Assembly (NCBI GenBank): GCA_019044685.2
Contig: JAGTXX020000015.1
Coordinates: 868,001 to 932,000 of the forward strand
DNA from: Nannochloris sp. 'desiccata'
Taxonomy: Eukaryota; Chlorophyta; Trebouxiophyceae; Chlorellales; Chlorellaceae
DNA length: 64,000 nucleotides
Direction of reading: 5' to 3'
Position 1 is the first letter of the stretch; each line of letters opens with the position of its first letter. The notes under the pieces were generated by a model. The model worked only from the letters and a program-made list of their open reading frames with translations, did not search any database and was not told where the DNA came from. The translations under genes and the position numbers were made by a program. Of the stretch, positions 40,047 to 50,077 are shown one piece after another.

Positions 40047-42245
40047 TTAGAATACCCTCAGAATAGAAGCCATCGCATGTTTCAATGCTTCCTTCTTCCC
40101 TGCAATAGTCCCTTCACCTCCCCTCCAACCAACATGACCGTCGGGTCTTACCAACACGGCCGCCTCTTCCGATACCCCTCTGACTTCCTCCCACCTATTC
40201 TCCACATCATCAAACACCACTACATCCTCGGAAAGATTCTCGAAAACTTTTTCTTTAGTTTTTGCCAAAGAATTAATCACCACAGGAAGGATTTTCACCC
40301 CATTTTCTCCCACAGAGGCATTGTATTCATCAACAGCGGTGATCCAGTTTTTCAAGTTGGGATGTAGGGAGAGCACGAGAACGAATTGAAGACCTGCTGC
40401 AGGCCATAAATCAATCGAAGATACATCCTCACTACCAAATTCACTCCCCTCGTTGTTCTGGCCTGTTAAATTTTCTGACTTTCTTCTTCTTAGTTTCAAG
40501 TGAGGTAAGCGGGCGCCTGGTAATGTCGTTGGTACATAGGGTGCATCTCTCGGTTTCGGCCTTATATACTTGGCTACCTGCTGTTCATCACCACTCTCAT
40601 TCTCGTACTGTATTGCTGCAGTCCTACTATCGCTGTACAAAAACCCTAAATCCTCTTTTGGGTACTGTAATCTTAGGGTTTCCCCGTGGTCAAACAACGC
40701 ATTCAGCTCAGTACGGCGGAGTGCAGCAAGCGGGGCACTAGCAGCACGTCCTGCTGCAATACCAGCGTCTAAAATCCCACGTCGAATAGACCCAGGAAGA
40801 TAAGATAATGCTTTGGAAGAAAGTATATCACTGAAAGTATTGGCCATGGAATAATCCAAACCCATAACACGAGCTACGGCCAAAGCTTCATGGAAATTTT
40901 TCACACTCGTACGCATATTTGCATCAGCTACGGGTTGCCGCTCTGCGCCATAGGTATCAAGTAATGCCGGAGAGGCAGAATTGTTGAGCACCAAAGCCAA
41001 CTTCCAAGCGAGGTTGTGGGCGTCCTGCACTCCGGTGTTCATCCCCATTGCTCCTGAAGGAGGAACCACATGTGCAGCATCTCCAGCAAGTAAAACACGA
41101 CCAGATCTATACGTTTCAGCAGTTGCAGCGCTCATTGACCACGGTTTTATCGTTTTTAGTTCCAGCTGCAGTGAACCATTTCCCGCTGCTCTGCGGACAA
41201 TAGCAGCACAGGTTTCTTCATTAAAGTCTTCTGGGGATTGTAATGGTGGAAAATAAGGTATTTGAGCGACAAATTCACCTGTATCTAGATTGTGGCCTAC
41301 CATGACTGCTATGACCCCAGGCCCAAAAACGAAATACAGCATACCTTGTCGCCCTGAGCGTTTTAAGTCCGCTCCAAGTTGTGGCGAAATGAAATGAATG
41401 TTGATTAAATGCTGCATTACGCCAGGACCAATCATAGATATGTTAAGAGATTTACGTAAAGGGGAATGAGCGCCGTCTGCTGCGACCAGAAACTTGGCTT
41501 CAATTTCGTAGATTCGAATTTTCTTCTTTCCATTACAGATGCCATTACTTGCACTATTATTACCAGTACCACCAGTACTCCTAGTGTCGTCTGTTATTCG
41601 TTCTTCTACTTGTATTCGTACTGAATTCTCATCTTGTTGTATTAATTTCGTAACAGAATGCCCCATTCTTAAATCAAGCCCAGGTGCAGCCTCCGCCCTT
41701 TGAGCAATCAGAGGTAACAGCTTATGTTGAGCTAAATGACCTACCGGTTCAGGACTATATGCCGGTATATGTGGTGTATACTGCCCTTTAAAATGATCTA
41801 CAATACCCAGTACACTCCCTCCTGTCAATTCAGTACAATATATAAAATTCCTCCATTGGTCAAGCGGGGGCATCGTCCTTTCCACCTGGGAAGAAAGCCC
41901 AGTCATGCCTCGAAAAACTTCCATAGTTCTGTGGTTGATGAAGTGGGCACGTGGGTGGTCAGTCAGCTCGGGGGAGCGTTCTAAGACGATGCTAGGGATG
42001 CCGTACTTAGATAGGTAGATGGCTGTGGTGAGTCCCGCAGGACCGCCCCCTGAAATAACTACCGGAGTGGTCGTAGCGGTATTTATTTCTTTATTCGAGG
42101 AAGAAGGGGGTGGTAGGTCTTCATTTTGTTTCAGAGGTTGTGGTGGTGGTGTAGTAGTTGTAGATAGCAATGCTTCGTTAGAGAAGATGAAGGGAGAGAA
42201 GCGGGTGGAGAGTGCCCTGAGCTCACGAGCCCTGATCATCATCAT
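40047..42245 (-). CDS. FAD-dependent aromatic monooxygenase (PheA/TfdB family) with thioredoxin-fold C-terminus
   Basis: A single exon encodes 732 residues. A short Arg/Ser-rich leader suggests an organelle location. VVISGGGPAGLTTAIYLSKYG (about residues 62-82) is the FAD GxGxxG site, GRVLLAGDAAHVVPPSGAMG is the GD motif, and VQDAHNLAWKLALVL is conserved in the family. The last 130 residues (FVLVLSLHPNLKNW, then VLVRPDGHVGWRG) match the thioredoxin-like dimerisation domain of phenol 2-monooxygenases. It would hydroxylate an aromatic or polyketide substrate with NAD(P)H and O2; the substrate is unknown. An inserted loop of about 30 residues (DDTRSTGGTGNNSA) is unusual. The start codon is 34 bp downstream of the preceding gene's stop. 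Confidence 0.88.
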   Translation of the reverse strand: MMMIRARELRALSTRFSPFIFSNEALLSTTTTPPPQPLKQNEDLPPPSSSNKEINTATTTPVVISGGGPAGLTTAIYLSKYGIPSIVLERSPELTDHPRAHFINHRTMEVFRGMTGLSSQVERTMPPLDQWRNFIYCTELTGGSVLGIVDHFKGQYTPHIPAYSPEPVGHLAQHKLLPLIAQRAEAAPGLDLRMGHSVTKLIQQDENSVRIQVEERITDDTRSTGGTGNNSASNGICNGKKKIRIYEIEAKFLVAADGAHSPLRKSLNISMIGPGVMQHLINIHFISPQLGADLKRSGRQGMLYFVFGPGVIAVMVGHNLDTGEFVAQIPYFPPLQSPEDFNEETCAAIVRRAAGNGSLQLELKTIKPWSMSAATAETYRSGRVLLAGDAAHVVPPSGAMGMNTGVQDAHNLAWKLALVLNNSASPALLDTYGAERQPVADANMRTSVKNFHEALAVARVMGLDYSMANTFSDILSSKALSYLPGSIRRGILDAGIAAGRAASAPLAALRRTELNALFDHGETLRLQYPKEDLGFLYSDSRTAAIQYENESGDEQQVAKYIRPKPRDAPYVPTTLPGARLPHLKLRRRKSENLTGQNNEGSEFGSEDVSSIDLWPAAGLQFVLVLSLHPNLKNWITAVDEYNASVGENGVKILPVVINSLAKTKEKVFENLSEDVVVFDDVENRWEEVRGVSEEAAVLVRPDGHVGWRGGEGTIAGKKEALKHAMASILRVF

Positions 42246-42279
42246 GAATTATGCTGCCGCCACGTTCTTCTTTCTTCTA

Positions 42280-42756
42280 TTAGAGAGTGAGTTGCGATAG
42301 TAGCCGGTCGAGCTCTTGCTGGCCTTCCTCAGTACGTGAACCTCTGCATAAATAATCATGAAAAGTGTTGGAATTAGTTTTGACTTCGACAGGAATAATA
42401 AAAAAAGTAAATAACTCCTGCAGCCAAGTCTCTTCCTACCCTTGTTGTAAAAGTTCTTGAGCTTTTTGCAGCGTTTTTAGCTTATGCTGTGCGTATTTCG
42501 ATGATTTTGGGAGGGTCAATAGAGACTCAATCTGTTTTTCAATATGTTTAAGCTTCTCAGCTTCGCTCCCTTCGCTTACACCTTGCCTTGGGTCCCAACG
42601 CTTGACAAAGGCGGTGCGAGAGGAGCGACGCTGCTGCTGTGGAGCGTGCTTGAGAGGTGAAGCTTTGACAATTGATGTTTTGGATGATGCTCTTTTACGT
42701 GATTTTATCTCTTTAACGAGCTTGGCTTCTTCTTCTTTAGAGATATCTATGTCCAT
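42280..42756 (-). CDS. Small basic/charged coiled-coil protein, unknown
   Basis: Two exons, 42756-42440 and 42343-42280, give 126 residues; the 96-bp intron (GTAGGA...GCAG) keeps frame and adds a Gln/Leu-rich tail. Highlights are an acidic start (MDIDISKEEE), a Lys/Arg/Ser patch that could be a nuclear signal (SRKRASSKTS), and two amphipathic helices (about residues 66-105 and 108-126) with coiled-coil pattern. No family was recognised. Its stop lies only 34 bp before the start codon of the FAD monooxygenase on the same strand, so either their transcripts overlap or the monooxygenase promoter lies inside this gene. Confidence 0.65.
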
Positions 42757-43287
42757 TTAAATTCAAATGGAGAAATTCATTTGATTTTAACCGATCTGCG
42801 AGGCGAAAGTGGCAGGGTGCGTACGTAATCACAGTGCAAGTAGATAGATGGTCTATGCAATGTTGTTAGATGCACATTTAAGTAAAGAAAAAAAATGAGT
42901 GGAGGGGGTACAGCACCGGTCTATTGAAAAGAACAAGAGGAGAAGAAGAGCGTCAGGAGACTGTTAGAGGCCCCAACGCTACATTAGCTATATTACTAGC
43001 AACATTGTCCCCTTAAAACCCCCTTGGACTGTCAGAATGGCTTCCAGAATAAGAGCAACACTTTGTAGATACACAGTGGCAAGGGCAGCAACGCCAGTTA
43101 AAGAAAGAATTGAAAATTTGAATTCCAGATTAAAGAAGAAGAAGAAATTAAAGACACAATAAACCAAACTAATAACAGATAAATACATAATACCAAATAT
43201 TTTTACCAAAGTCAAAGTACCACTTTTAGCTTAGCTTATAACAGTTATTCAAACACGCTTGGCGTCTAGTAAAGAATGAAAGGAAGG
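42757..43287. other. Spacer between glutamate receptor stop and small coiled-coil gene
   Basis: 531 bp. A 75-codon hydrophobic minus-strand frame (42988-43215) is probably GLR 3' UTR: no start context, no family, and a TTC-rich run explains the Phe cluster. Nothing else seen. Confidence 0.45.
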
Positions 43288-45081
43288 TCAGCTCCTGGTA
43301 GTTCCTGCATGCTCATCGATGGTATCTATTAGGTCCGATGACATGTCCTCTAGACTACTCTTTGTACGTACAAATGCATTGTGCTTTTGTCTTTTATCTG
43401 GCGCCACTCCATTCGGCAGTCCTGCCATTTCTTTCTTATGTGCCTCCCAGGCTTTGACCCGGTGTCTCCTCACGAAAACCATAACAATCACCCCTGCTAC
43501 AAGCCCTGCACATAATATAACCCAGAGTCCGTATACAGAGTTAAAAGAAATACGATCGTGATCAACGCCATCTGCATTTGCGCTTGAGCACGGACCATTT
43601 TTCAATAAAAACTTTTCTTCATATTCACTGACTAGGCCAGCTTCCTGGACTTCTAATATCGCTATCGAAAAATTGGATACCAATTCAGGATCTGTTCCTT
43701 TCTTAAAGGCGACACCGTAGTCAAAGGGTTGTACTTTGTCAGGCAAAACACGGACAGCGCACCCAGGGAAGGTAGCAGCGACATATTCCTCTACTACATT
43801 GTCGTACATAAAGGCAGCCAAAGCCCCCTTTGCTACTAATTCTGCTTCTTCAACGACTCCTTCAACATCACTAATGTTCGCATCTGAGGCAAAGATGCCA
43901 TACTGCAATTTCAAACGGGGAATGAACACAGGAACTGAGGAGACAGCCAACCCGGAAAGATCATAGACAGACCGGATCATGTTAGATCGTTGAACGGTTA
44001 AAAAAGCAGCTAAATTAGCAGTATAGGAAGGGCAGAGAATGAGCGCAAAGAATGAAAAGCAAATCGCAGCTATACGGGCACCAAGGGAGGTGACCTCAAA
44101 CGTGCCACCGTGCTGTAAAGCCCATAAACTACGCCAGGTTGCTTCTTCAAGGCCATAATACATTTCTTTATAGTTAACTTTAGAGCGCAAGGAAAAGACT
44201 TCAATGGCGAGAATAGAAGCTGGCCATGCAAACATTGTAACGGCGATAGCAATCCATAAATCAGTGCTGAAGGGTTCGAAGAAACTCCATCCACTAGCTA
44301 CAGCGACGTCAGATTTCACCATGATGCCGATAGACGTCTGATAGTATGGGTAGGCGAAAAGAATGCCCTGTTCTTGGCGTTCCGTAGAAATGGTGATTGA
44401 GGCAACGGCAGCGTCACACGGGCCGATACCGGCAGCGAGTTCCGCCATGAGTTCTCCTGTGCTGGCGGTTTTGCACTGCAAAAGGAAAGACGGAATTTAA
44501 TTTAAATTATTTACTTCGGTGAGGTGGTGTGAGGAAAAGAGGGAAGTTGCTTTAGTTATATTAGAGGCTAGTTTGCAGCGGAATTCTTACTTCAAATTGG
44601 TATTCAATGCCTTCGTTCCAACCTAATAGAGATCCTGCTGCCCTGAAAGTTTCAATACTAAGCCCTGCAGTGGTGGTGGGGGTGGGTGGGTGGGTGGGTG
44701 GGTGAGGGGAACAAGAAAGCAACGACAGCGTCATGAAAACTATTCAAGTTCATTTTATTTTGAGATTTTGAAACATAATAGGGCAGTACATTGCATTGTT
44801 CAGTTGCTTTACCTGTATACTCTTCTGGAGGGTTGATAACATTACAAAATGACTGCGAAAAGGAAGGAAATACGTCAAAGTTATAATATGCCAGCCTATC
44901 AGATCAATACCGTAAATGCCCTTCAAGGTAATGCTCAGCAAATTCGCACCATAGGCGGCCGATTTAGTGTGCATACTGTAAAAGAGGCAGCAGTTGTGTT
45001 CTGTTCCTGACCGAGTGCCGGCTGGCTTAGAGCCAAGCTGAACATGGCCAAGAGCAGAATTGAATTTGGAATATCGCGCAT
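43288..45081 (-). CDS. Ionotropic glutamate receptor-like channel lacking the amino-terminal domain
   Basis: Four exons, 45081-44950, 44852-44813, 44664-44591 and 44475-43288, give 477 residues. Exon 1 has a signal peptide (SILLLAMFSLALSQPALG). Exons 1-3 make lobe S1 (TVCTLNRPPM, then SFCNVINPPEEYTG and LSIETFRAAGSLLGWNEG). Exon 4 has the rest of S1 (IGPCDAAVASITISTERQE), M1, a pore loop (LWALQHGG), M3 with SYTANLAAFLT (about residues 230-240), lobe S2 and M4 (LWVILCAGLVAGVIVMVFV). The tail is cytosolic. Canonical GLRs have an extra ~400-residue LIVBP-like domain; it is absent, as in prokaryotic GluR0. It would form a ligand-gated cation channel. Ligand is unknown. Confidence 0.9.
44671..44706 (+). 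repeat. GGGT-repeat tract adjoining the 3' splice site of GLR intron 2
   Basis: The plus strand reads GGTGGTGGGGGTGGGTGGGT and continues with further GGGT units to about 44706. On the transcribed (minus-strand gene) sequence this is CCCA repeats that abut the CAG acceptor at 44667-44665, replacing a normal polypyrimidine tract. The G-rich DNA strand fits the G-quadruplex consensus. Confidence 0.85.
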
Positions 45082-45431
45082 GACGAAAATTGCCCTCTTC
45101 GAAATCTTCAGAAATCTCTTTATATAGCATGCGCAATTAAAAATGAAAATGCTTTATTGATTTCGGCATGTAATTGGTGTTTGAGACGCGGACTAGAAAA
45201 CGTTCTTTTTTAAATTCAACATCTTTAAACAAATCTGGGCAGCCTACTGTAGTTGTTTCATTAGACCATTAAGTAGTGCATTCAGAAACTCGTCTTTATA
45301 AAACAGCGTGCTAGATTGCAATTGAGGGTATTGCTGCAGCTAATCTAATAAAAATTGTTCAACCAACTCCACAAATACCCTCGGTTTAGCTTCCAAGGAC
45401 TGTTGTTACCCTCCTAGGGTTATCAAGCATC
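45082..45431. other. Head-to-head spacer, GLR / VIM-like
   Basis: 350 bp of AT-rich DNA with both promoters inferred. No recognised element. Confidence 0.4.
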
Positions 45432-47913
45432 ATGGATCAACAGCAGATAATGAAAAAGATCATGGAGATCCAGCGGGACTCGAAGCTAACCGATGCAGAA
45501 AAGGCGATCAAGAGACAAGAGCTCTTAACGGGCAAATGGATGTCCCAACCCGACTCTAACAATGATAATGGAACTAAAGGTATGTAGCGCTAACAGATGC
45601 GTGGGATTATAAATGCTCTTTTCACCTTCCCGCTGAATCTTGTCATCGCTCGCTCACATGCGGTTGGTCTCCTCCTTCTGATCTGGTGCAGGTACTAATG
45701 GTGCTGGCCCTTCCTCTGCAGCTGCAACACAGGAAGAAGATTTAATGGGTGATGATACACTCAAATGCGCTATCTGCATGCAACTCTGTGAACGTCCTGT
45801 CACTGTAAGTTTTCATTAATCTATTTCCCCTGCTTCTTCACTGTCTTGCCGCCGTGCTCACTTTTCTGTTTCAAAATACACACGCTAGTTTTCTTACTCC
45901 ATTTTCTTCCTCTCAATCACCAAACAGGCCCCTTGCCAGCATAATTTTTGCCTGAAATGCTTCCAAGATCTGGTGGCGAAAGCAAAGAAAAAAGCGTGCC
46001 CCAGCTGCCGTCACGAATTTGGAGCAAAATTTGCTGCCAATCCTCGTGTCAACACCGCTTTAATTTCCGCTATCCGTGCCGTGAAATCCGGTAAAAAGGC
46101 CACCACAGCCAAGAATTTCGTCCGTATCAACAACGACGACCGTCCTGATGAAGCATTCACTACTGAACGAGCCCAGCGTGCAGGTCGTGCTAACGCCGCT
46201 TCTGGTCGTATTATGGTCAACGTCCCTAACGACCATTTTGGTCCTATTCCTCCTGAAGCAGATCCTCGTGGTTTGGGAATTCGTGTAGGGGACTGCTGGA
46301 AAGATCGTCTTGATTGTAGGCAGTGGGGTGCTCATTTTCCTCACGTAGCGGGAATTGCCGGTCAATCTAATGTTGGTGCACAGTCAGTAGTCCTTTCTGG
46401 TGGCTATGAAGACGACCGTGATGAAGGAGAATGGTTCTTATACACTGGATCCGGGGGTAGAGACCTTTCAGGCAATAAACGTACGAGTAAAGTCCAAAGC
46501 TTTAATCAAGATTTTACTTCAATGAATCAAGCTTTAAAACTTAGTTGTGAGAGGGGCCTACCGGTGCGCGTCGTCCGTTCCCACAAGGAAAAGCGCTCTG
46601 CCTATGCTCCTACAACTGAAGAACCTGTACGATATGACGGTATTTACAGAATAGTCAAATGCTGGAGGAAGAAAGGAGCTCAAGGCTTGCTGATGTGTCG
46701 GTATTTATTTATTCGATGTGATAATGAACCTGCCCCCTGGTCTTCTGATGACGCTGGAGACCGCCCTAGAGACTTGGCAAAGAACTTGCCCAAAGAAGCG
46801 CTTGCCGAGATTAAGGAAGCTTATAAAAAAGATGTGTATACCATGGGATGCGGGAAAGATAAACCTTATTGGGATTGGAATGCTGAAAAGGAAGAGTGGG
46901 GTTGGACACGTCCTCCTCCTGAAAGCCAACGTAATGGGGCGAGTGGTAGTGGAAAAGGACGTAAAAAGGTGAGCGAGCATGAAAAGGCACTTAAAGAGAT
47001 GACTTGTGGTGTCTGCAAAGAGATTTTAAAGCTCCCCGTCTCGGCGCCTTGTGGCCACAACTTCTGCAAATCCTGTTTAGATCTCACGTTTGGTGGACAG
47101 GAATTTGAGGTGGATACGGGTGCTGCTACTGGAAGGTCTTTACGTATTCGCAAGGTCGTTATGCCCTGTCCTTGCTGCAAAAGTGATCTTGCCGACTTTT
47201 TGAGAACCGCTCAGGTGAATAGAGATTTGGAGTCCATGGTGGCGAAATTGCAGAAGCAAGTAGAGGCTGACAAAGCTGAACGTATTGCTAATGGCGAAGA
47301 AGAGGAAGAAAAACTTGAGGAAGAAGAAGAAGATGCTACTCAGACGAGTCCTTCTATTAAAAAGAAAGGAAGAAAAGCGACTGCTGCAACTTCTGTTGAT
47401 GCTAGCCCAAAGTCTGCTTTGAAAAAGAAGAAGCAACAACAACAGCAAACCCCTTCTATATTAGTTCCTAGAGTCGGTATCGCTTCTCGGGAAAATGAAG
47501 CTGATCGTCAGGCCATTGCGGTGGCTCTGCTCTGCTCAGACTTCCCTGACTTTGATGTTGGTTTGATAGAAGCGCTCGTAGAGCAAGAAGAAGGCGATGC
47601 TCGGGCTGTGAAAATGGCATTATCTAGAATGAAGCAACAGATGGTGGCTGAAGAAAAGAAAAAGGCAAAGCAAGATAATGGTACACAAGGTGCAGGTGGC
47701 TCTTCCGCTACGGCAGCAGCAGCAGCGGTGGTGTCTCCGGCGGTGCTGGCGACCGCAAACGGCAACACGCCCGGGTCTGGTGGAGCCAAGGCGAATGGTG
47801 CAAAGGGACGTACCCGTAGTAAGAGTGTTAGTGCGGCTCCACAAGCTGAAGTGGATGTTGCTGTTGCTGTTGGGAAGAGCACGAGTCCCCGTGCTAAGCG
47901 TGCTAAGAAATAA
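45432..47913 (+). CDS. VIM/ORTH (UHRF1-like) RING-SRA-RING E3 ligase with C-terminal CUE-like segment
   Basis: Three exons, 45432-45579, 45692-45804 and 45928-47913, give 748 residues. RING1 (about residues 74-118) spans the second junction: KCAICMQLCERPVT-APCQHNFCLKCF, then CPSCRHEF. The SRA/YDG domain (about 187-365) is clear from VGDCWKDRLDCRQWGAHFPH, GGYEDDRDEGEWFLYTGSGG and VRYDGIYRIVKCW; it binds hemimethylated CG. RING2 (about 446-505) has CGVCKEILKLPVSAPCGHNF. Plant VIMs begin with a PHD finger; here the start is a short helix and no PHD is present. At about 611-658, LLCSDFPDFDVGLIEALVEQ plus ARAVKMALSRM resembles a ubiquitin-binding CUE domain. The role expected is maintenance of CG methylation with MET1. 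Confidence 0.9.
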
Positions 47914-48234
47914 GAAGAAGAAGAAAAAATGTATCTTCTTCTTCAAGTAGATCTGATAGAGGTGTGATGACTAATACCTAGTTTGACTTAAATTAGAGAA
48001 TAAGCAGTCCAGTCTAGCTAGAGAGAATACTCAAACATTGATTTTTTCCCTGTACTGAAAACCTTGAATTAATTATCATAAATTAATATTATTAAGTTTT
48101 TTACCTTGCCAATCACAACACCACCCTTCAAACTTTCTAAAGACTAAAAGACTGAAAATTACATCGAAATCAATATATACATAATATACATCTGAACCCT
48201 ACGACTGCTACTGCTACCACTGCTGCTATCTTAT
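47914..48234. other. Tail-to-tail spacer, VIM-like / AP2
   Basis: 321 bp; TTACA at 48159-48163 is a probable poly(A) pentamer for the AP2 gene. No gene. Confidence 0.45.
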
Positions 48235-49270
48235 CTAATTATAATCTTCAGATACAGCTGCACTCGGCCCCGCACTCGTTCCTCCGTGGCCTCCTGGCAT
48301 CATGGATGCAGCTAAACTTGAATACCCGCTCACTCCCGCTAGCTCTTTCTCTCTACCAGCAGAAGGACCTACCCCTTGAGCTGGTTCTTTCTTATGTCTG
48401 ACTACCCTCTGTGCTGCTTGTCTTCTACCGTCACTGCGTAAAATTTGCACTAGTTCATCTTGTGTTACTTGTTGAAGCCATTGAATATCCGCTTCGTAGT
48501 TGGCAGGGTCAAAATTAGTAACGCCGCCTTTTACTCCAGAAGCGTAGTGAAGTTCACACCAAAGCATCATTTTATCATACGCACGTGCAGCTTCTTCTTC
48601 GTGGTCGAAGCACCCTAAGGAGGTAGGTTTGCCGCTACGACGGAACTGTGCTTCCCATCGTCGAGTTGGGAAAGTTTGATGGACGCCACGATACCTCGAA
48701 GTATAGGTACGGCCATTGCCTTTACCTTTATGAGTTTTAATTGCTCTGCTAAGTGGACGGAGGTTGAAATCGTTGACACCGCCGAGTGCTCCGCCCGTAG
48801 CGCCGTATTGCTGCAACATTTCAAATTCTCTGCGTCGGCGTAATTCAAGCCAATCAGGGACTGAGATGCTGAGGTCTTCTGCCGTTGAGGCGTCGCGGGG
48901 ATCGCGAGGGCGGCAAATGTCAGGGCGGCGGGGGAAGGTTTTGCCTCGTTCTTTAATTTGTAGCTGTAAAGAGGACAGGAGGGTAAGATGTGAGCGGGGA
49001 GAGGGGGCGACATGTGGCAAGGAAAATACGGTTCTGAATGTCTAGCTCTTGGAGGAACGGCATTTCTCATGGTACTTACCAGCAGCACATCCTCTACCTT
49101 GATGAAAGAAAGTGGTGGAGCGCTTGGCCCAGCACTGCAGAAAATAAATAAATCCAGAGAAATGGATTAGATGGCTGTCAGCACCTCAAATCAAAGACAT
49201 AGAGGCAGAACCCAAATCATCCAAATTATACTTACCCAGGTTCAAGTATGTGGGTTTCAGCATCTCCCAT
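48235..49270 (-). CDS. AP2-domain transcription factor (single AP2)
   Basis: Three exons, 49270-49236, 49134-49080 and 48963-48235, give 272 residues. All junctions keep frame (GTAAGT donors). One AP2/ERF-type domain spans about residues 120-185: SRYRGVHQTFPTRRWEAQFR, then GCFDHEEEAARAYDKMMLWC. The YRG and RAYD elements are present, and the GVTNFD end is typical. Compared with plant ERF factors the WEAQ and the LGCFDHEEEAA give an algal style. The N-terminus (FIKVEDVLLLQIKERGKT) is acidic-basic and the C-terminus is Gly/Ser-rich. It likely binds DNA in the nucleus. Target genes are unknown. Confidence 0.88.
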
Positions 49271-49435
49271 GATGTCTATAGATGTCTTTTCTTATTTTTC
49301 TCAAGATGCAAAATGGAATCGCAACAGCTTGCAGACAAATAAGCTCGTGGTTGCCACGTAGAATAGTTTGTTGTTACTTGCAAAATAAAAGTATGCACGA
49401 AAATTAAGATCTGGCCCTGCTAAAGAGCTTCCAGT

Positions 49436-49753
49436 TTATTTGGCAGTCTCCTGAACTCCTTGACCGCCGCGGCCACCGCCGAAAAGGCCCAGCCCAAGAA
49501 TTAATTGAAGTTCATGAAGCTTACCAGAGAAGCTGTGGACCGTCAAAACGACACGAAGAGTAAATAATGCGTTCTATTTAGAGAATATGGTTCTGCATTT
49601 ATTTCCTCAATTTTTTGCAGATTCCAAAGGAAATCGTGAAAGGCGACCCACTACCTCTGCGACCAGTGCCGTAGTGCAAATTTTTCTCTGGGCCTTAACC
49701 ACGTTCTCAGGCAACCCTAGGCCGTTATCTTCGATCAATTTTAAATCATGCAT
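49436..49753 (-). CDS. Possible small two-exon gene (78 aa), unconfirmed
   Basis: Exons 49753-49655 and 49573-49436 can join in frame (GAG|GTAGTG, AATAG|AAC) into a 78-residue protein. It begins MHDLKLIEDNGLGLPENVVK and ends LGLFGGGRGGQGVQETAK. The hydrophobic centre and Gly-rich end look protein-like and contain no stops, but no family was recognised and the acceptor (AATAG) lacks a polypyrimidine tract. It would lie 165 bp upstream of AP2 on the same strand. A plus-strand reading of the same area is equally unproven. Treat as a hypothesis. Confidence 0.28.
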
Positions 49754-50077
49754 GAACAATGAACATTTTAAAAGGCCAATTTTTACAGACAGTGCTAAAA
49801 TACTACGTATTAATTATAATATCAGATAGCAATAATAAACGCCAAGCAGACGCATAGCAGTAGCAGGTGTCCAAAGTACCGGCAGCCAGACAATGAGATC
49901 CAAATTATAAAGAGAGTATCTAATAATAATAAGTATGAATTACATTATGCAACGCGCATAAAACTAATGCTTATATATATCCTTGTACTTGTATTTCTCT
50001 ATATGAAAAGAACGCCAATACAGCTTTTAATCATCAATCAGTCAATTCCGTCAAACTTTCTCGATAGCAATCCTTTT

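Noticed and set aside
42988..43215. Hydrophobic 75-codon minus-strand frame
   Set aside because: It lies in the GLR 3' UTR zone, has a poly-Phe run from TTC repeats and no family match.
44750..45136. A 128-codon frame at the GLR 5' end
   Set aside because: It runs through the first intron; the signal peptide and S1 residues appear only in the spliced frame.
49512..49570. A plus-strand stretch starting MKLTREAV that recalls the start of Sm protein SmD1
   Set aside because: The match covers about 8 residues, then breaks by an apparent base gain and 7-base loss; the continuation has no Sm fold. A decayed fragment is possible, but chance cannot be excluded.
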